A stretch of 37,566 nt of DNA from Bryobacterales bacterium (GCA_027459465.1 DAIDIH010000055.1:1-37566), one strand, 5' to 3'; shown: positions 26,962 to 36,395, numbered from the stretch's first letter. Numbers and translations are program-made. Notes: a model not told the origin generated them from the sequence alone.

Positions 26962-27318
26962 ATGCCCGAATCGAAACTCGGCCTGCTCCAGGGCACGCTC
27001 GACGTCATGGTCCTCCAGACGCTCGCCGCCATGGGCCCCCAGCACGGCTACGGAATCGCCCGCCGCATCGAACAGGTGAGCGGCGACGAAATCCTGCTCA
27101 ACCAGGGCACCATCTACGCCTCCCTCGTCCGCCTCCAGCAGCGCGGATGGATCCGCGCCAAATGGGGCGCCTCCGAAAACAAACGCAAAGCCAAGTTCTA
27201 CTCCATCACCCCCAAAGGCCGCGTCCGCCTCGGCCAGGATGTCGCCTACTTGCAGCGCCTCGCCGATGTCATGGGCCGCGTCCTCGCCTCGCGCGCCCGG
27301 GAGAACGGCAATGCGTGA
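26962..27318 (+). CDS. PadR family transcriptional regulator
   Basis: The start is ATG 26962, with AGGAGGG five to six bases upstream. The product has 118 residues. It is a PadR winged helix: LGLLQGTLDVMVLQTLA at the start, GPQHGYGIARRIE, the recognition-helix region LLNQGTIYASLVRLQQRGWI and the wing KAKFYSITPKGRVRL. Such regulators repress neighbouring transporter genes. The ADOP permease gene begins inside its last codons (eight-base overlap), the standard acidobacterial padR-permease pair. The short divergent gap upstream is the likely operator. Confidence 0.92.
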   Translation: MPESKLGLLQGTLDVMVLQTLAAMGPQHGYGIARRIEQVSGDEILLNQGTIYASLVRLQQRGWIRAKWGASENKRKAKFYSITPKGRVRLGQDVAYLQRLADVMGRVLASRARENGNA

Positions 27319-29971
27319 ACTCCTCGCCCGCCTTCTCTCCGCCTTCCGCCGCTCCCGCCGCGAGCAGGACCTCGACGCCGAAATCGCCGCCCACCTCAAA
27401 CTCGCCATCGACGACTTAGTAAGTCGCGGCGTCGATCCTCGCGAAGCCCGCCGCCTCGCCCTCGCAAAATTCGGCGGCGTCGAAGCCGCCCGCGAACAAC
27501 ACCGTGAAGCCCGCGGCCTCCCCTGGGCGGATCGCCTCGCCCAGGACCTCCGCTACGCCCTGCACACCATGCGCCGCGAACCCGCCTTCACCCTCTTCGC
27601 CGTCGCCATAGCCGCTCTCGGCATCGCCGCCGCCACCACCGTATTCAGCGTCCTTTCCACTCTGCTCCTCCGCCCTCTCCCTTTCTCCCAACCCGGCCGC
27701 CTCGTCTGGGTCGCTAACGCCCCGCCCGAAAACGGCCTCAGCGATCAAACCCTCCAGGTTCGCCGCTTCCTCTCTTTCCGCAATCGGAACCACTCCTTCG
27801 CCGATATGGCCGCCTACTTCGCTTTCTACGAAGCCGGCGATAGCACCCTCGACTGGAACGGCCGCATCGAACGCCTCAACGTCCTCCCCGTCTCGCAGAA
27901 TTTCTTCCCCCTCCTCGGCGTCAAGCCCGAAATCGGCCGCGGCTTCAACACCCAGGAGTGCCAATGGAACGGCCCCAAAGCCGCCCTCTTGAGCCACGGC
28001 CTCTGGGTCCGCCGCTTCGCCTCCGATCCCCACATCGTCGGCCGCACCATCCCTCTCGACGATTCCCCCGTCACCGTCGTCGGCGTCCTGCCCGCCTCCT
28101 TTGACTTCGGTGCCGTCTTCGCTCCCGGCATCCAAATGGACCTCTACGTCCCCTTCCCGTTAACCGACGAGACGGACCATTGGGGCAATACCCTCGCCGT
28201 CGTAGGCCGCCTCAAGCCCGGCGTAACCGTCCCATCCGCCCAGGCCGAAGCCACTGTCCTCGGCCAACTCATCACCCGCGAGCCGCACCGCGGCAACGAT
28301 ATCACTCCCCAACTTACTCCCCTCAAACAGCATGTAAGTGGACGCCTCCGCCCCGCCTTACTCACCCTCGCCTTCGCCGTCGTCGCCGTCATGCTCATCG
28401 TCTGCGCCAATCTCTCGAACTTACTCCTCGTCCGCGGCGCCGCACGCCAGAAGGAATTCGCCATCCGCTCCGCCCTCGGCGCCGGCCGCGCCCGCCTCGC
28501 CCGCCAGGTCCTCACCGAAAGCCTCCTTCTCGCCCTCTTGGCCGCCGCCGTCGGATCCTGCCTCGCCTGGCTTGGCACGCGCGCCCTCGCCGGACTCACA
28601 GCCTTCAACGTCCCCCTCCTCTCCTCCGTTCGCCTGGATTGGACAGCCCTCGCCTTCACCATCGCCCTCGCCGTCTTCAGCGGCGTCGTCTTCGGCCTCG
28701 CGCCCGCCCTCCACGTCCCGCGCGGGGATTTGGGCGATGCCCTCAAAGAACAAAGCCGCGCCGCAACCGATTCCCGCCGCCACGGCACCCTCCGCGCCGT
28801 CCTCGTCGTCGCCGAGATCGCCTTCGCCAGCGTCCTCCTCGTCGGAACCGGACTCCTCATCCGCAGTTTCCTCCGCGTCCTCGACGTCAACCTCGGCTTC
28901 CAGCCCGCCCGCGCCGCCGCCATGCGCATCGACCTGCCAAGCCAATTTACCCAAGCAAACATGACGAAAACCGCCATCGCTCGCAGGGACGCCTATTTCA
29001 ACGACGTCCTCGGCCGCGTCCGCTCGCTCCCGGGTGTCAAAGCCGCCGGCATCATCGACTCCCTGCCCCTCGGCCGCAACCGCACGTGGGGCATCGCCGC
29101 CCACGGCATGACTTACAAACCAAACGAGTATCCAGAAGCCTTCGTCCACATCGTCAGCGACGGCTACATACCGGCCGCCGGCATCCGCATCATAGAAGGT
29201 CGCGACTTCACCGAACGCGACACCACCGAAACCGAACCCGCCATCGTCATCAACGAAACCCTCGCCCGCCGCCTGTTTCGCGGCGAAGAAGCCCTCGGCC
29301 GCCAGGTCGACGCCGGCCCCTTCAACACGCCCTGCCGCGTCATCGGCATCGCAAGTGACGTCCGCCACCTCGCCCTCGAACAGGCCTCGGGAAGCGAAAT
29401 GTATTTCACCCTCCGCCAGGTCCACGACCTCCCGTCCATCTACTTAGTCCTCCGCTCCCGCCTCGCCGCCGCCGCACTTACTTCCGCCGTCCGCCAAACC
29501 CTGCTTCCGCTCGACCCCGAAATGCCCCGCGAACAATTCGAAAGCCTGACGCAGTTAGTTGATCGTTCCGTCTCCCCGCGCCGCTTCATCGTCCTCCTGC
29601 TCGCCGGTTTCGCCGCCTTCGCCCTCATCCTCGCCTCGCTCGGCATCTACGCCGTCGTCTCCTACTCCGTCGGCCAGCGCAAACAGGAAATCGGCATCCG
29701 CATGGCTCTCGGCGCCTCCCCCGGAGCCCTGCAAAACGGCATCCTCCGCGAAACCCTCCGCCTCGCCGCCATCGGCCTCGCCCTCGGAGCCCTCGTCTCG
29801 GCCGCGCTCACACAATCCATCCAGGGCCTGCTCTACGGCATCCGCCCCGAAGACCCCGTCACCTTCCTGGGCGTCATCGCCCTCATGCTCGCCGTCGCTG
29901 CCCTCGCCGGCTACCTCCCCGCCCGCCGCGCCTCCCACATCGACCCGATGATCGCCCTCCGCGCCGAGTAA
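27311..29971 (+). CDS. ADOP family MacB/FtsX-like permease with N-terminal prefix domain
   Basis: The start is ATG 27311, overlapping the padR stop. The product has 886 residues. An N-terminal cytoplasmic prefix of about 85 residues (REQDLDAEIAAHLKLAIDDL, ARRLALAKFGG) is typical of the acidobacterial duplicated orphan permeases. Two MacB_PCD/FtsX units follow: the first membrane helix (LFAVAIAALGIAAATTVFSVL), a periplasmic domain, then three helices around 360-500. A second copy has its periplasmic part from about 560 and ends with IYAVVSYSVGQRKQEIGIRMALGA and the closing DPMIALRAE. There is no ATPase gene nearby. Function is presumed export or mechanotransmission with an unlinked ATPase. Confidence 0.9.
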   Translation: MRELLARLLSAFRRSRREQDLDAEIAAHLKLAIDDLVSRGVDPREARRLALAKFGGVEAAREQHREARGLPWADRLAQDLRYALHTMRREPAFTLFAVAIAALGIAAATTVFSVLSTLLLRPLPFSQPGRLVWVANAPPENGLSDQTLQVRRFLSFRNRNHSFADMAAYFAFYEAGDSTLDWNGRIERLNVLPVSQNFFPLLGVKPEIGRGFNTQECQWNGPKAALLSHGLWVRRFASDPHIVGRTIPLDDSPVTVVGVLPASFDFGAVFAPGIQMDLYVPFPLTDETDHWGNTLAVVGRLKPGVTVPSAQAEATVLGQLITREPHRGNDITPQLTPLKQHVSGRLRPALLTLAFAVVAVMLIVCANLSNLLLVRGAARQKEFAIRSALGAGRARLARQVLTESLLLALLAAAVGSCLAWLGTRALAGLTAFNVPLLSSVRLDWTALAFTIALAVFSGVVFGLAPALHVPRGDLGDALKEQSRAATDSRRHGTLRAVLVVAEIAFASVLLVGTGLLIRSFLRVLDVNLGFQPARAAAMRIDLPSQFTQANMTKTAIARRDAYFNDVLGRVRSLPGVKAAGIIDSLPLGRNRTWGIAAHGMTYKPNEYPEAFVHIVSDGYIPAAGIRIIEGRDFTERDTTETEPAIVINETLARRLFRGEEALGRQVDAGPFNTPCRVIGIASDVRHLALEQASGSEMYFTLRQVHDLPSIYLVLRSRLAAAALTSAVRQTLLPLDPEMPREQFESLTQLVDRSVSPRRFIVLLLAGFAAFALILASLGIYAVVSYSVGQRKQEIGIRMALGASPGALQNGILRETLRLAAIGLALGALVSAALTQSIQGLLYGIRPEDPVTFLGVIALMLAVAALAGYLPARRASHIDPMIALRAE

Positions 29972-29986
29972 GCTCGCCGTCTCGCC

Positions 29987-32455
29987 TCACTCGTACCGCA
30001 GCGCCACGATCGGGTCCACCTTCAGCGCCCGCCGCGCCGGTAAGTAACTCGACACCAGCGCCACCGCCACAAACAATACAGTTACTCCGCCGAACACCAG
30101 CGGATCCGCCGGCTTCACGCTGAATAACAGGCTGCTCATCAGCCGCGTAAGTCCATACGCCGCCCCCAGCCCCACCACAATCCCCGCTCCAGCCAGCGTC
30201 ATCGCCTGCCGGATCACCATGTTCCGCAGCGCCGGCCGGTCCGCCCCAAGCGCCAGCCTTATGCCAAACTCCAGCGTCCGCTGCGCCACCGAGTAAGTCA
30301 TCAGCCCATACAACCCGATCGAAGCCAGTAACACCGCAAGCCCCGCAAATACCGCGAGTAAGATCGTGTTAAACCGGTTCCGCGACGTCGAATCGATCAC
30401 AATCTGTCCCATCGTCTGCACATGAGCCACCGGTAAGTTGGCCGTCTCCGCAAACACCCGCTGAATCGCCGCCGACACCGAGTAAGGTTCCACCCGCGTC
30501 CGCACCACCCAGTCGAGCGGCATGAACCGGTTATTCAAGGCCATGTAAGCGTCCGGCACCTGTGCGATCGGAATGAACGTCGCCGGAATCGGATCGTTGT
30601 TCAATCCCCCGTCCCGCGAATCCGCCGCCACGCCGATAATCTCCCGCGGCGCCTGCACAAAGTCCGGCCCCATCCCCACCCCGATAATCAAATGCTGCCC
30701 CAGCGGATTACCATCCTTGAAAAACCGCCGCGCCAAAGCCTCGTTAATCACCACCACCGGCGGCGTCGCGGCCGTGTCGTGCTCCGTAAACGCCCGCCCG
30801 CGCACAATCGCGATCTTGAACACGTCGAAGAACCGCGCCGTCACGTAGTTCCACGCCGCCCCGCCATGCGCCTGCCCGTTCGTCAGCGGCCGCCCCTGAA
30901 TCACGAACCCCAGCCCCAGCCCGCCCTGTAGCGGCAGGTAATCCGTCGCCGCCGCCGCCTCCACGCCCGGTATCGCCTGTATCCGGTCCAACACCTGCCG
31001 CGTCATCGAATCGATCGCTTCCGTCGTGTCATAGTGCCCGCCCCCGAGCGACGTGTCCATCGTCAGCACGTTGTGCGGGTCGAACCCCGGGTTCACCGAA
31101 TGGAGCGCCGAAAACGTCCGGATCAACAGCCCCGCCCCCGTCAGCAGCACAATCGCCAGCGCCGTCTCCACCACCACCAGGCTCGCCCGCGTCTTGTTAT
31201 GCCGCAGTCCCGACCCCGACCGCGTCCCTGACTCCTTCAACGTCGAGTTCAGGTCCGCCCGCGAAGCGTGCAGCGCCGGAACCAGCCCGAACAGAATCCC
31301 CGTCGCTACCGACAACCCCAGCGTGAACGCCATCACCCGCCAGTCCAGCGTCACGTTCGCACCCTCCGGCCCGATCCGCGGAATCCCTCCCGGACTCAAC
31401 GCCAGCAGCGCCCGCACCCCCACCACTCCAATCAGCAACCCCACCAGCCCTCCCGCCACCGAAAGCACCGTCGACTCCGTCAGAAGCTGCCGCACAATTC
31501 GCCCGCGTCCCGCTCCCATCGCCGCCCGGATCGCAATCTCCCGCGATCGCACCGTCGCCCGCGCCAGCAGCAGGCTCGCCACATTCGCGCACGCAATCAA
31601 CAGCACGCAACCCACCGCCCCCAGCAAAAGGAACAGCGCCGGCCGCACGTTCCGCACCAGCAACTCCTGCATCGGCTCGACGCCGAACCCGTCCTTCGGA
31701 CCGATGTTCTGCGGAAACCGCCTCCGGAACTCCTGCGCCGCAAACGCCATCCCCGCATTCGCCTGCTCGAGCGTCACCCCCGGCTTCAATCGCGCCGCCG
31801 CCCGGAAATAGTGCCCCTGGTTCACGCTGTTCGGGTCCGCCTGAAACGGCAGATACAACTCCGGCTGCGGATCGAACGTGAACCCCGGCTCCAATACCCC
31901 GATCACCGTGTACGGCGCCCCGGCCAGCGTGATCGACTTCCCCACCATCGAAGGGTCCGACCCGAACCGCCGCCGCCACAGCCCGTCCGAAAGCACAATC
32001 ACGTTCCCGCCCCGCGGCCGGTCCTCCGCCGCCGTGAACGTCCGCCCCAGTTCCGCCTTCGCGCCAAACAGCGGGAAGAACTCGTACGAGACGTGGATCG
32101 CCTTAAGCTGCTCCGGATGGTCGCCCCCCGTCAGGTTCAACCCCGGCCCGCCCGTGTCGAACGCCGCCACGTCCTCGAGCACCTGCGTCTGCCGCCGCCA
32201 CACGTTGTACTTGGTCACCGACGCCGCCGGAAACGATCCCTGCGGCGACGTGTTCATCAGCACCACAATCCGCGACGGATCCGGATACGCCAGCGGCTTC
32301 AGCAGCACCGTGTCCACCACCGAGAAAATCGCCGCGTTCGCCCCGATCCCCAGCGCCAGCGCCGCCACCGCCGTCAGCGTAAACCCCGGACTCGACCGCA
32401 ACAACCGCAGCGTATGCCGAAAGTCCAGCGACAGATCCGTCCAAAAGGCTGCCAT
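29987..32455 (-). CDS. Second ADOP-like MacB/FtsX permease, without prefix domain
   Basis: The protein has 822 residues. ATG 32455 has AAAGG upstream. It begins almost at once with the first permease unit (DFRHTLRLLRSSPGFT, ALALGIGANAAIFSVVDTVLL). After the first periplasmic domain come the middle helices (FLLLGAVGCVLLIACANVASLLLARATVRSRE... type) and AIRAAMGAGRGRIVRQLL. The second unit ends in GLYGLMTYSVAQRTLEFGIRLALGA and VDPIVALRYE. It lacks the prefix domain seen in the facing permease and has no regulator beside it. The two genes end 15 bases apart and their C-termini are alike, so they are probably paralogues. No ATP-binding subunit is adjacent. Confidence 0.9.
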   Translation of the reverse strand: MAAFWTDLSLDFRHTLRLLRSSPGFTLTAVAALALGIGANAAIFSVVDTVLLKPLAYPDPSRIVVLMNTSPQGSFPAASVTKYNVWRRQTQVLEDVAAFDTGGPGLNLTGGDHPEQLKAIHVSYEFFPLFGAKAELGRTFTAAEDRPRGGNVIVLSDGLWRRRFGSDPSMVGKSITLAGAPYTVIGVLEPGFTFDPQPELYLPFQADPNSVNQGHYFRAAARLKPGVTLEQANAGMAFAAQEFRRRFPQNIGPKDGFGVEPMQELLVRNVRPALFLLLGAVGCVLLIACANVASLLLARATVRSREIAIRAAMGAGRGRIVRQLLTESTVLSVAGGLVGLLIGVVGVRALLALSPGGIPRIGPEGANVTLDWRVMAFTLGLSVATGILFGLVPALHASRADLNSTLKESGTRSGSGLRHNKTRASLVVVETALAIVLLTGAGLLIRTFSALHSVNPGFDPHNVLTMDTSLGGGHYDTTEAIDSMTRQVLDRIQAIPGVEAAAATDYLPLQGGLGLGFVIQGRPLTNGQAHGGAAWNYVTARFFDVFKIAIVRGRAFTEHDTAATPPVVVINEALARRFFKDGNPLGQHLIIGVGMGPDFVQAPREIIGVAADSRDGGLNNDPIPATFIPIAQVPDAYMALNNRFMPLDWVVRTRVEPYSVSAAIQRVFAETANLPVAHVQTMGQIVIDSTSRNRFNTILLAVFAGLAVLLASIGLYGLMTYSVAQRTLEFGIRLALGADRPALRNMVIRQAMTLAGAGIVVGLGAAYGLTRLMSSLLFSVKPADPLVFGGVTVLFVAVALVSSYLPARRALKVDPIVALRYE

Positions 32456-32498
32456 GCAACCTTTAGACGCCGAAGCGGCGAGTTTTGTTCGGACCGGC

Positions 32499-33692
32499 TT
32501 ACGCCCTGAGTCCGCGCGCCTCCAGCACCATCCGCCGGAACGCCCCGAAAACTTTCCGCATCTGCCCCGGCTTATACGGATACAACTCCGGCGGATCCAT
32601 GGCGTGAACCGTCATCGCGCTGTCTACCTCGAACACCAGCAGTTTCCCGTCTCGCGTCTCCCCGCAGTCGATGCCAAAGTACTCGAGCCCCACCCGCTCG
32701 GCCACCGCCCGCAAAGCCTCCCCGTGCCGCGCGCCAAAATCTTCCTCGAACGTCTCGAAAAACCGCGCCTCCTCCGCCCGCTTCTCCGCGCTCTCCGCCA
32801 TCCCTGCGCTGATGTAGTGCACAATCCAGTCCCGCGAAACCGCCATATGGCACGCATACGGCCGCCCGTCGATCAGCACCACGCGATACTTGCGAAACTG
32901 CCCGTCCGCGCTTCGGTAGTCCGCATAAGGCGCGACGTAAAACTCACCCTCCTTCCGCCCGTCCAGATACGCCGCCAACTCCTCCTTGCTTTCGATCCTC
33001 GCCAGCCCCTGCCCCTTATGCGACCCCACCGGCCTTGCGATCTTCGGAAACCCACCCATCTCCCCAAGCGCCCTCCGCGAAACACGCTCCGTCACCGGCA
33101 TCGCCACGCCCGGCGCCCCAACCAGCAGCCTCGAAACCGCGTCGCGCCCCAGCGCCGCTATACGCCCCGCCGGACACAACACCGGCTTCGCCCACCCCTC
33201 CAGTAACCGCGCCGCATGTTCGAGCACCGGCCCGTTCCGCCCGGACTCGCAGATCGCCACCATCGCCACGTCATGCTCCGGAATCGGATCCGGCACGGGA
33301 AGATCCGGAGCCACGTAAAGCGTGTCCAGTGCGATGTCCGATCCCTCCACCAGAAACTCGATCGCGTTGTTCTCCGCCAGGTCCCCCGGACACGCAATCA
33401 CCAGCAGCCTCGCCGCCGGACTCCCCGTCTCGCACCCCTGCCGGTAAACCTGCCGGATCCCCAGCGCTTGCGCCTGCAGCGACAGCCCCGAACTCCGGTG
33501 CCCCAAAAGCTGCATCACCACCGAAAGATCCATCAACGCGTCGGCATCGTCCTCCCGCCGCGCCGCCCGCGCGAGCAACTCCGCCCCCACCGGCGCAAGG
33601 TTCCCACCCCGGAACGCCATCTTCGCCAGCGCCGCCAGCCCGATCCGCGCTTCGCCTCCCGCCGTCTCTGCGGCTTCCTCATGCGCCCGCAT
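32499..33692 (-). CDS. ATP-grasp (RimK-like) protein with helical N-terminal region
   Basis: The start ATG 33692 is preferred; the frame is open to 33704. The product has 397 residues. The N-terminal 90 residues are helical and TPR-like (LAPVGAELLARAARR, ALMDLSVVMQLLG). An alpha/beta segment follows (LLVIACPGDLAENNAIEFLVEGSDIALD). From about 210 an ATP-grasp fold is visible: FPKIARPVGSHKGQGLARI (ATP-binding lysine region), FYVAPYADYRSADGQFRKYRVVL, and EYFGIDCGET...LLVFEVD with acidic metal ligands. Proteins of this shape occur in several proteobacteria without assigned function. ATP-grasp enzymes join a carboxylate to an amine or thiol. It overlaps the decarboxylase gene by 14 bases, so the products may act in one pathway. 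Confidence 0.82.
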   Translation of the reverse strand: MRAHEEAAETAGGEARIGLAALAKMAFRGGNLAPVGAELLARAARREDDADALMDLSVVMQLLGHRSSGLSLQAQALGIRQVYRQGCETGSPAARLLVIACPGDLAENNAIEFLVEGSDIALDTLYVAPDLPVPDPIPEHDVAMVAICESGRNGPVLEHAARLLEGWAKPVLCPAGRIAALGRDAVSRLLVGAPGVAMPVTERVSRRALGEMGGFPKIARPVGSHKGQGLARIESKEELAAYLDGRKEGEFYVAPYADYRSADGQFRKYRVVLIDGRPYACHMAVSRDWIVHYISAGMAESAEKRAEEARFFETFEEDFGARHGEALRAVAERVGLEYFGIDCGETRDGKLLVFEVDSAMTVHAMDPPELYPYKPGQMRKVFGAFRRMVLEARGLRA

Positions 33693-35163
33693 ACCACGCA
33701 CCACAGGGCACTCTCGCCGCCCCCAGCGCGAGCGTCGCCCGCACCAGCCTGTCGATGTCTTCCTTCCGCGTCCGGTGATTCACGATCGCCGCCCGGATCG
33801 CCACCCGCCCCCCAATCAACGTCGTCGAAGGAGCCGCAATCCCGGATTCCTGCAAATCCGCCGCAATCTCCCGATTCACTGCGTCCGAATCCTCGCACCG
33901 GTACCGGAAACAAACGATATTCAACTCGACCGGCGCCGCCAACTCCAATTCCGGCTCCTCCTCGATCCGCCCCTTCAGATACCGCGCCAGCTCGCACGTC
34001 CGCGAAATCACCCGCCCCAACCGCTCCGCGCCGTAAGCCTGCAGCGTGAACCAAACCTTCAGCGCCCGAAACCCGCGGGACTGATCGAACCCCAGATCGC
34101 ACGGCCACGGCGAACCCGCCGCCAGCCCGCGCCCCTCCCGCCGCAAATACCCAGCCTCGGAAGCAAACGTCCGCTCCAGCAACGCCCCGTCCCGGATCAG
34201 CACAAACCCGGCGTCATACGGAACCTGCCCCCACTTATGAAAATCGAACGCAATCGAATCCGCCCGCTCAATCCCCGCCAGCTTCGGAGCCAGATCCGGA
34301 GCCAGCATCGCCAGCGCCCCAAACGCTCCGTCCACGTGGAACCAGACCCTCTCCCGCCGCGCAACCCTCCCCACCGCCGCCAAATCGTCCACCGCGCCCG
34401 TATCCACCGTCCCCGCATTCCCCGCCACGAAAAACGGCGCCAGCCCCGCGCGCCGGTCCGCCGCAATCGCCTCTTCCAGCGCCCCCACATCGATCCGAAA
34501 CGCCCCGTCCACCGGAATCCGCCGTAGCGCCCGCATTCCGAGCCCCGCCACGTCCATCGCCCGCGCAATCGACTCGTGTCCCGCCGCCGATGCATACCCC
34601 ACCAGCCGCTTCCCGCTCACGCCCTCGCTTCGCACGTCCGTCCCCAGCGCCAACGCCCGCGCCACCAGCACAGCCATCAAATTCGCCGCCGACGTGCCCG
34701 TCACAAACAAACCGCCCGCCCCTGGCGGAAACTCGAACAACTCCCGCATCCATTCCACAACCTGCCGCTCCACAAGCACCGGGATCTGATTCCGCCCCGC
34801 CAGGTTCGCGTTCAACCCCGCGGCCAGCATCTCCGCCAGCATACCCACCGGCGTCCCGCCCCCATGCACCCACCCGAAAAACCCCGGATGCACATTCCCC
34901 GCCGCGTAAGGCAGAATCTCGTGAAGAAACCGCTCGTGAAGCGCCGCCAGTTCCACTGGTCTCCGCGGCAACTCCTCCCGGAACCTCGCCCGGACCGCCT
35001 TCGGACTCTCCCGCCACACCGGCCGCTCCCGAATCCGCTCGGTGTATGTGAGGATATCGTCCAGCATCCGGTGCGCTTGCGCCCGGAACTCCTCCCAATC
35101 CCGCGGGTCCAGCGACGCCTCCACGCCGCTCTCGATCCCAGCCAATTTCAGAGGAGCAACCAT
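33679..35163 (-). CDS. PLP-dependent group II amino acid decarboxylase
   Basis: The start ATG 35163 has AGGGG and GCAGG upstream; two codons earlier a GTG is also open. The product has 494 residues, the usual length for the aromatic-L-amino-acid/glutamate decarboxylase group. Conserved features are HPGFFGWVHGGGTPVG, FVTGTSAANLMAV, the cofactor-stacking His in ASAAGHESIARA, and NAGTVDTGAVDDL. Asp278 in WFHVDGAFG holds the pyridine nitrogen. The PLP lysine is about 310 in SIAFDFHKWGQVPYDAG. It removes CO2 from an L-amino acid; whether aromatic, glutamate or another cannot be told. The ATP-grasp gene overlaps its end. Confidence 0.9.
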   Translation of the reverse strand: MVAPLKLAGIESGVEASLDPRDWEEFRAQAHRMLDDILTYTERIRERPVWRESPKAVRARFREELPRRPVELAALHERFLHEILPYAAGNVHPGFFGWVHGGGTPVGMLAEMLAAGLNANLAGRNQIPVLVERQVVEWMRELFEFPPGAGGLFVTGTSAANLMAVLVARALALGTDVRSEGVSGKRLVGYASAAGHESIARAMDVAGLGMRALRRIPVDGAFRIDVGALEEAIAADRRAGLAPFFVAGNAGTVDTGAVDDLAAVGRVARRERVWFHVDGAFGALAMLAPDLAPKLAGIERADSIAFDFHKWGQVPYDAGFVLIRDGALLERTFASEAGYLRREGRGLAAGSPWPCDLGFDQSRGFRALKVWFTLQAYGAERLGRVISRTCELARYLKGRIEEEPELELAAPVELNIVCFRYRCEDSDAVNREIAADLQESGIAAPSTTLIGGRVAIRAAIVNHRTRKEDIDRLVRATLALGAARVPCGAWYAGA

Positions 35164-35202
35164 AACCACCTGCCCCTCTATCGGTAAAACGCCCGAAAAA
35201 CC

Positions 35203-35268
35203 TTAGATCCACACACTCGACTTCGGGAACTCCGACTCGCCCCAGCGCCAGAACGCCATCAGCCCCAT
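35203..35268 (-). CDS. Possible small ORF of 21 residues between the decarboxylase and SMP-30-like genes
   Basis: ATG 35268 to TAA 35203 reads a short peptide containing FWRWGESEFPKSS. G-ending codons match the minus-strand style of the neighbours, and it fills most of the 123-base gap. GGGGAG lies 9-14 bases upstream. It may be a small gene, the worn-down 3' end of a lost gene, or chance. No homology is recognised. Confidence 0.25.
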   Translation of the reverse strand: MGLMAFWRWGESEFPKSSVWI

Positions 35269-35286
35269 CAACTAACTCCCCACTTA

Positions 35287-36342
35287 CTAAGCGATATGCG
35301 CCCCCGTCGCCTCCACATACAACGTGTAAATCGACTGGCTCGCCGCAATAAATAACCGGTTCCTTCTCGTCCCGCCAAAACACAAATTCGCCGGAATCTC
35401 CGGCAAAAAGATCGCCCCGATCCTCTGCCCCTGCGACGAGAACACATGAACCCCGTCGTACCCCGGCCCGGCCCATCCGCACCCCGCCCAGATATTCCCG
35501 TCCTTGTCCGCGCGGATCCCGTCCGCCAGCCCTTCGCCCTTCCCCGGCCAAACCGTGGAAACAAACCGCCGGCTGTTCCGCAGCGACTTCGCATCCACCA
35601 CGTCGTAAACCTGAATCACCTTCGGTGCCGCGGGATTATGCGTCGCCCCCGTGTCGCACACATACAGCAGCTTGTAATCCGGCGAAAAACACACCCCGTT
35701 CGGCTTATACAGATCGTCCGCCACCTTCGCGATCGCCCCGGTCTTCCCATCCACCCGGTACACCGCTTCCTTCAACTCGAACTTATGCACCGCCCCCTCA
35801 TACATCGACAGAGACCCATACCCCGGATCCGAAAACCAGATCCCCCCATCCGGATGCACCACAATATCGTTCGGAGCATTGAACGGCTTGCCCTCGAACT
35901 TATCAGCGATCACCGTCACCTCGCCCGTCTGCTCGTACCGCACCACGCGCCGATTCAGATGCTCGCACGAAACCTGCCGCCCCTCGTAGTCGAACGTGTT
36001 CCCGTTGCTGTTCCCGCACGGCTTGCGCAGCACGCTCACATGACCGTCTTCCTCCAGCCACCGCATCTGCCGGTTATTCGGAATGTCGCTCCATACCAGG
36101 TAATTCCCCGCGCCGTTCCACGCCGGACCCTCCGCCCACCGCATCCCCGTCGTCACCCGCTGAATCTCGGCGGACTTGATCCGGTACTTCTCAAAACTCG
36201 GGTCGAGCACAACCACATCCGGGTCCGGATACCGCATCGGTTCCCGCCCGCTCCAGTCCCGGGCACTCTGCGCGGCCACCCGCGAAATCGCGGCGGCGGC
36301 CCCGCTCACAGCAAGCATCTGACGGCGCGTTGGCATAGACAT
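35287..36342 (-). CDS. Tat-exported SMP-30/gluconolactonase-like protein
   Basis: The product has 351 residues from ATG 36342; ATG 36336 is equally possible. The N-terminus has a twin-arginine-type signal (TRRQMLAVSGAAAAIS). A six-bladed SMP-30/LRE propeller follows with the usual landmarks: RWAEGPAW with the metal-ligand Glu, NGNTFDYEGRQVSCEH, APNDIVVHPDGGIWFSDP, YKPNGVCFSPDYKLLYVCDT and LADGIRADKDGNIW. Such proteins hydrolyse sugar lactones using one divalent metal ion. Export through Tat suggests folding with a metal before crossing the membrane. An insertion sequence begins 54 bases upstream of the start and may have changed its promoter. Confidence 0.88.
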   Translation of the reverse strand: MSMPTRRQMLAVSGAAAAISRVAAQSARDWSGREPMRYPDPDVVVLDPSFEKYRIKSAEIQRVTTGMRWAEGPAWNGAGNYLVWSDIPNNRQMRWLEEDGHVSVLRKPCGNSNGNTFDYEGRQVSCEHLNRRVVRYEQTGEVTVIADKFEGKPFNAPNDIVVHPDGGIWFSDPGYGSLSMYEGAVHKFELKEAVYRVDGKTGAIAKVADDLYKPNGVCFSPDYKLLYVCDTGATHNPAAPKVIQVYDVVDAKSLRNSRRFVSTVWPGKGEGLADGIRADKDGNIWAGCGWAGPGYDGVHVFSSQGQRIGAIFLPEIPANLCFGGTRRNRLFIAASQSIYTLYVEATGAHIA

Positions 36343-36395
36343 AGGTGTTCCGGGCCAGTATATATCGCCCGGCCGCTACCGTCGAGGAATAGTCT

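Noticed and set aside
34268-35551. Long minus-strand frame of 427 codons overlapping the decarboxylase and SMP-30-like genes
   Set aside because: Gly/Ala/Arg-rich shadow in another frame of two well-supported genes on the same strand.
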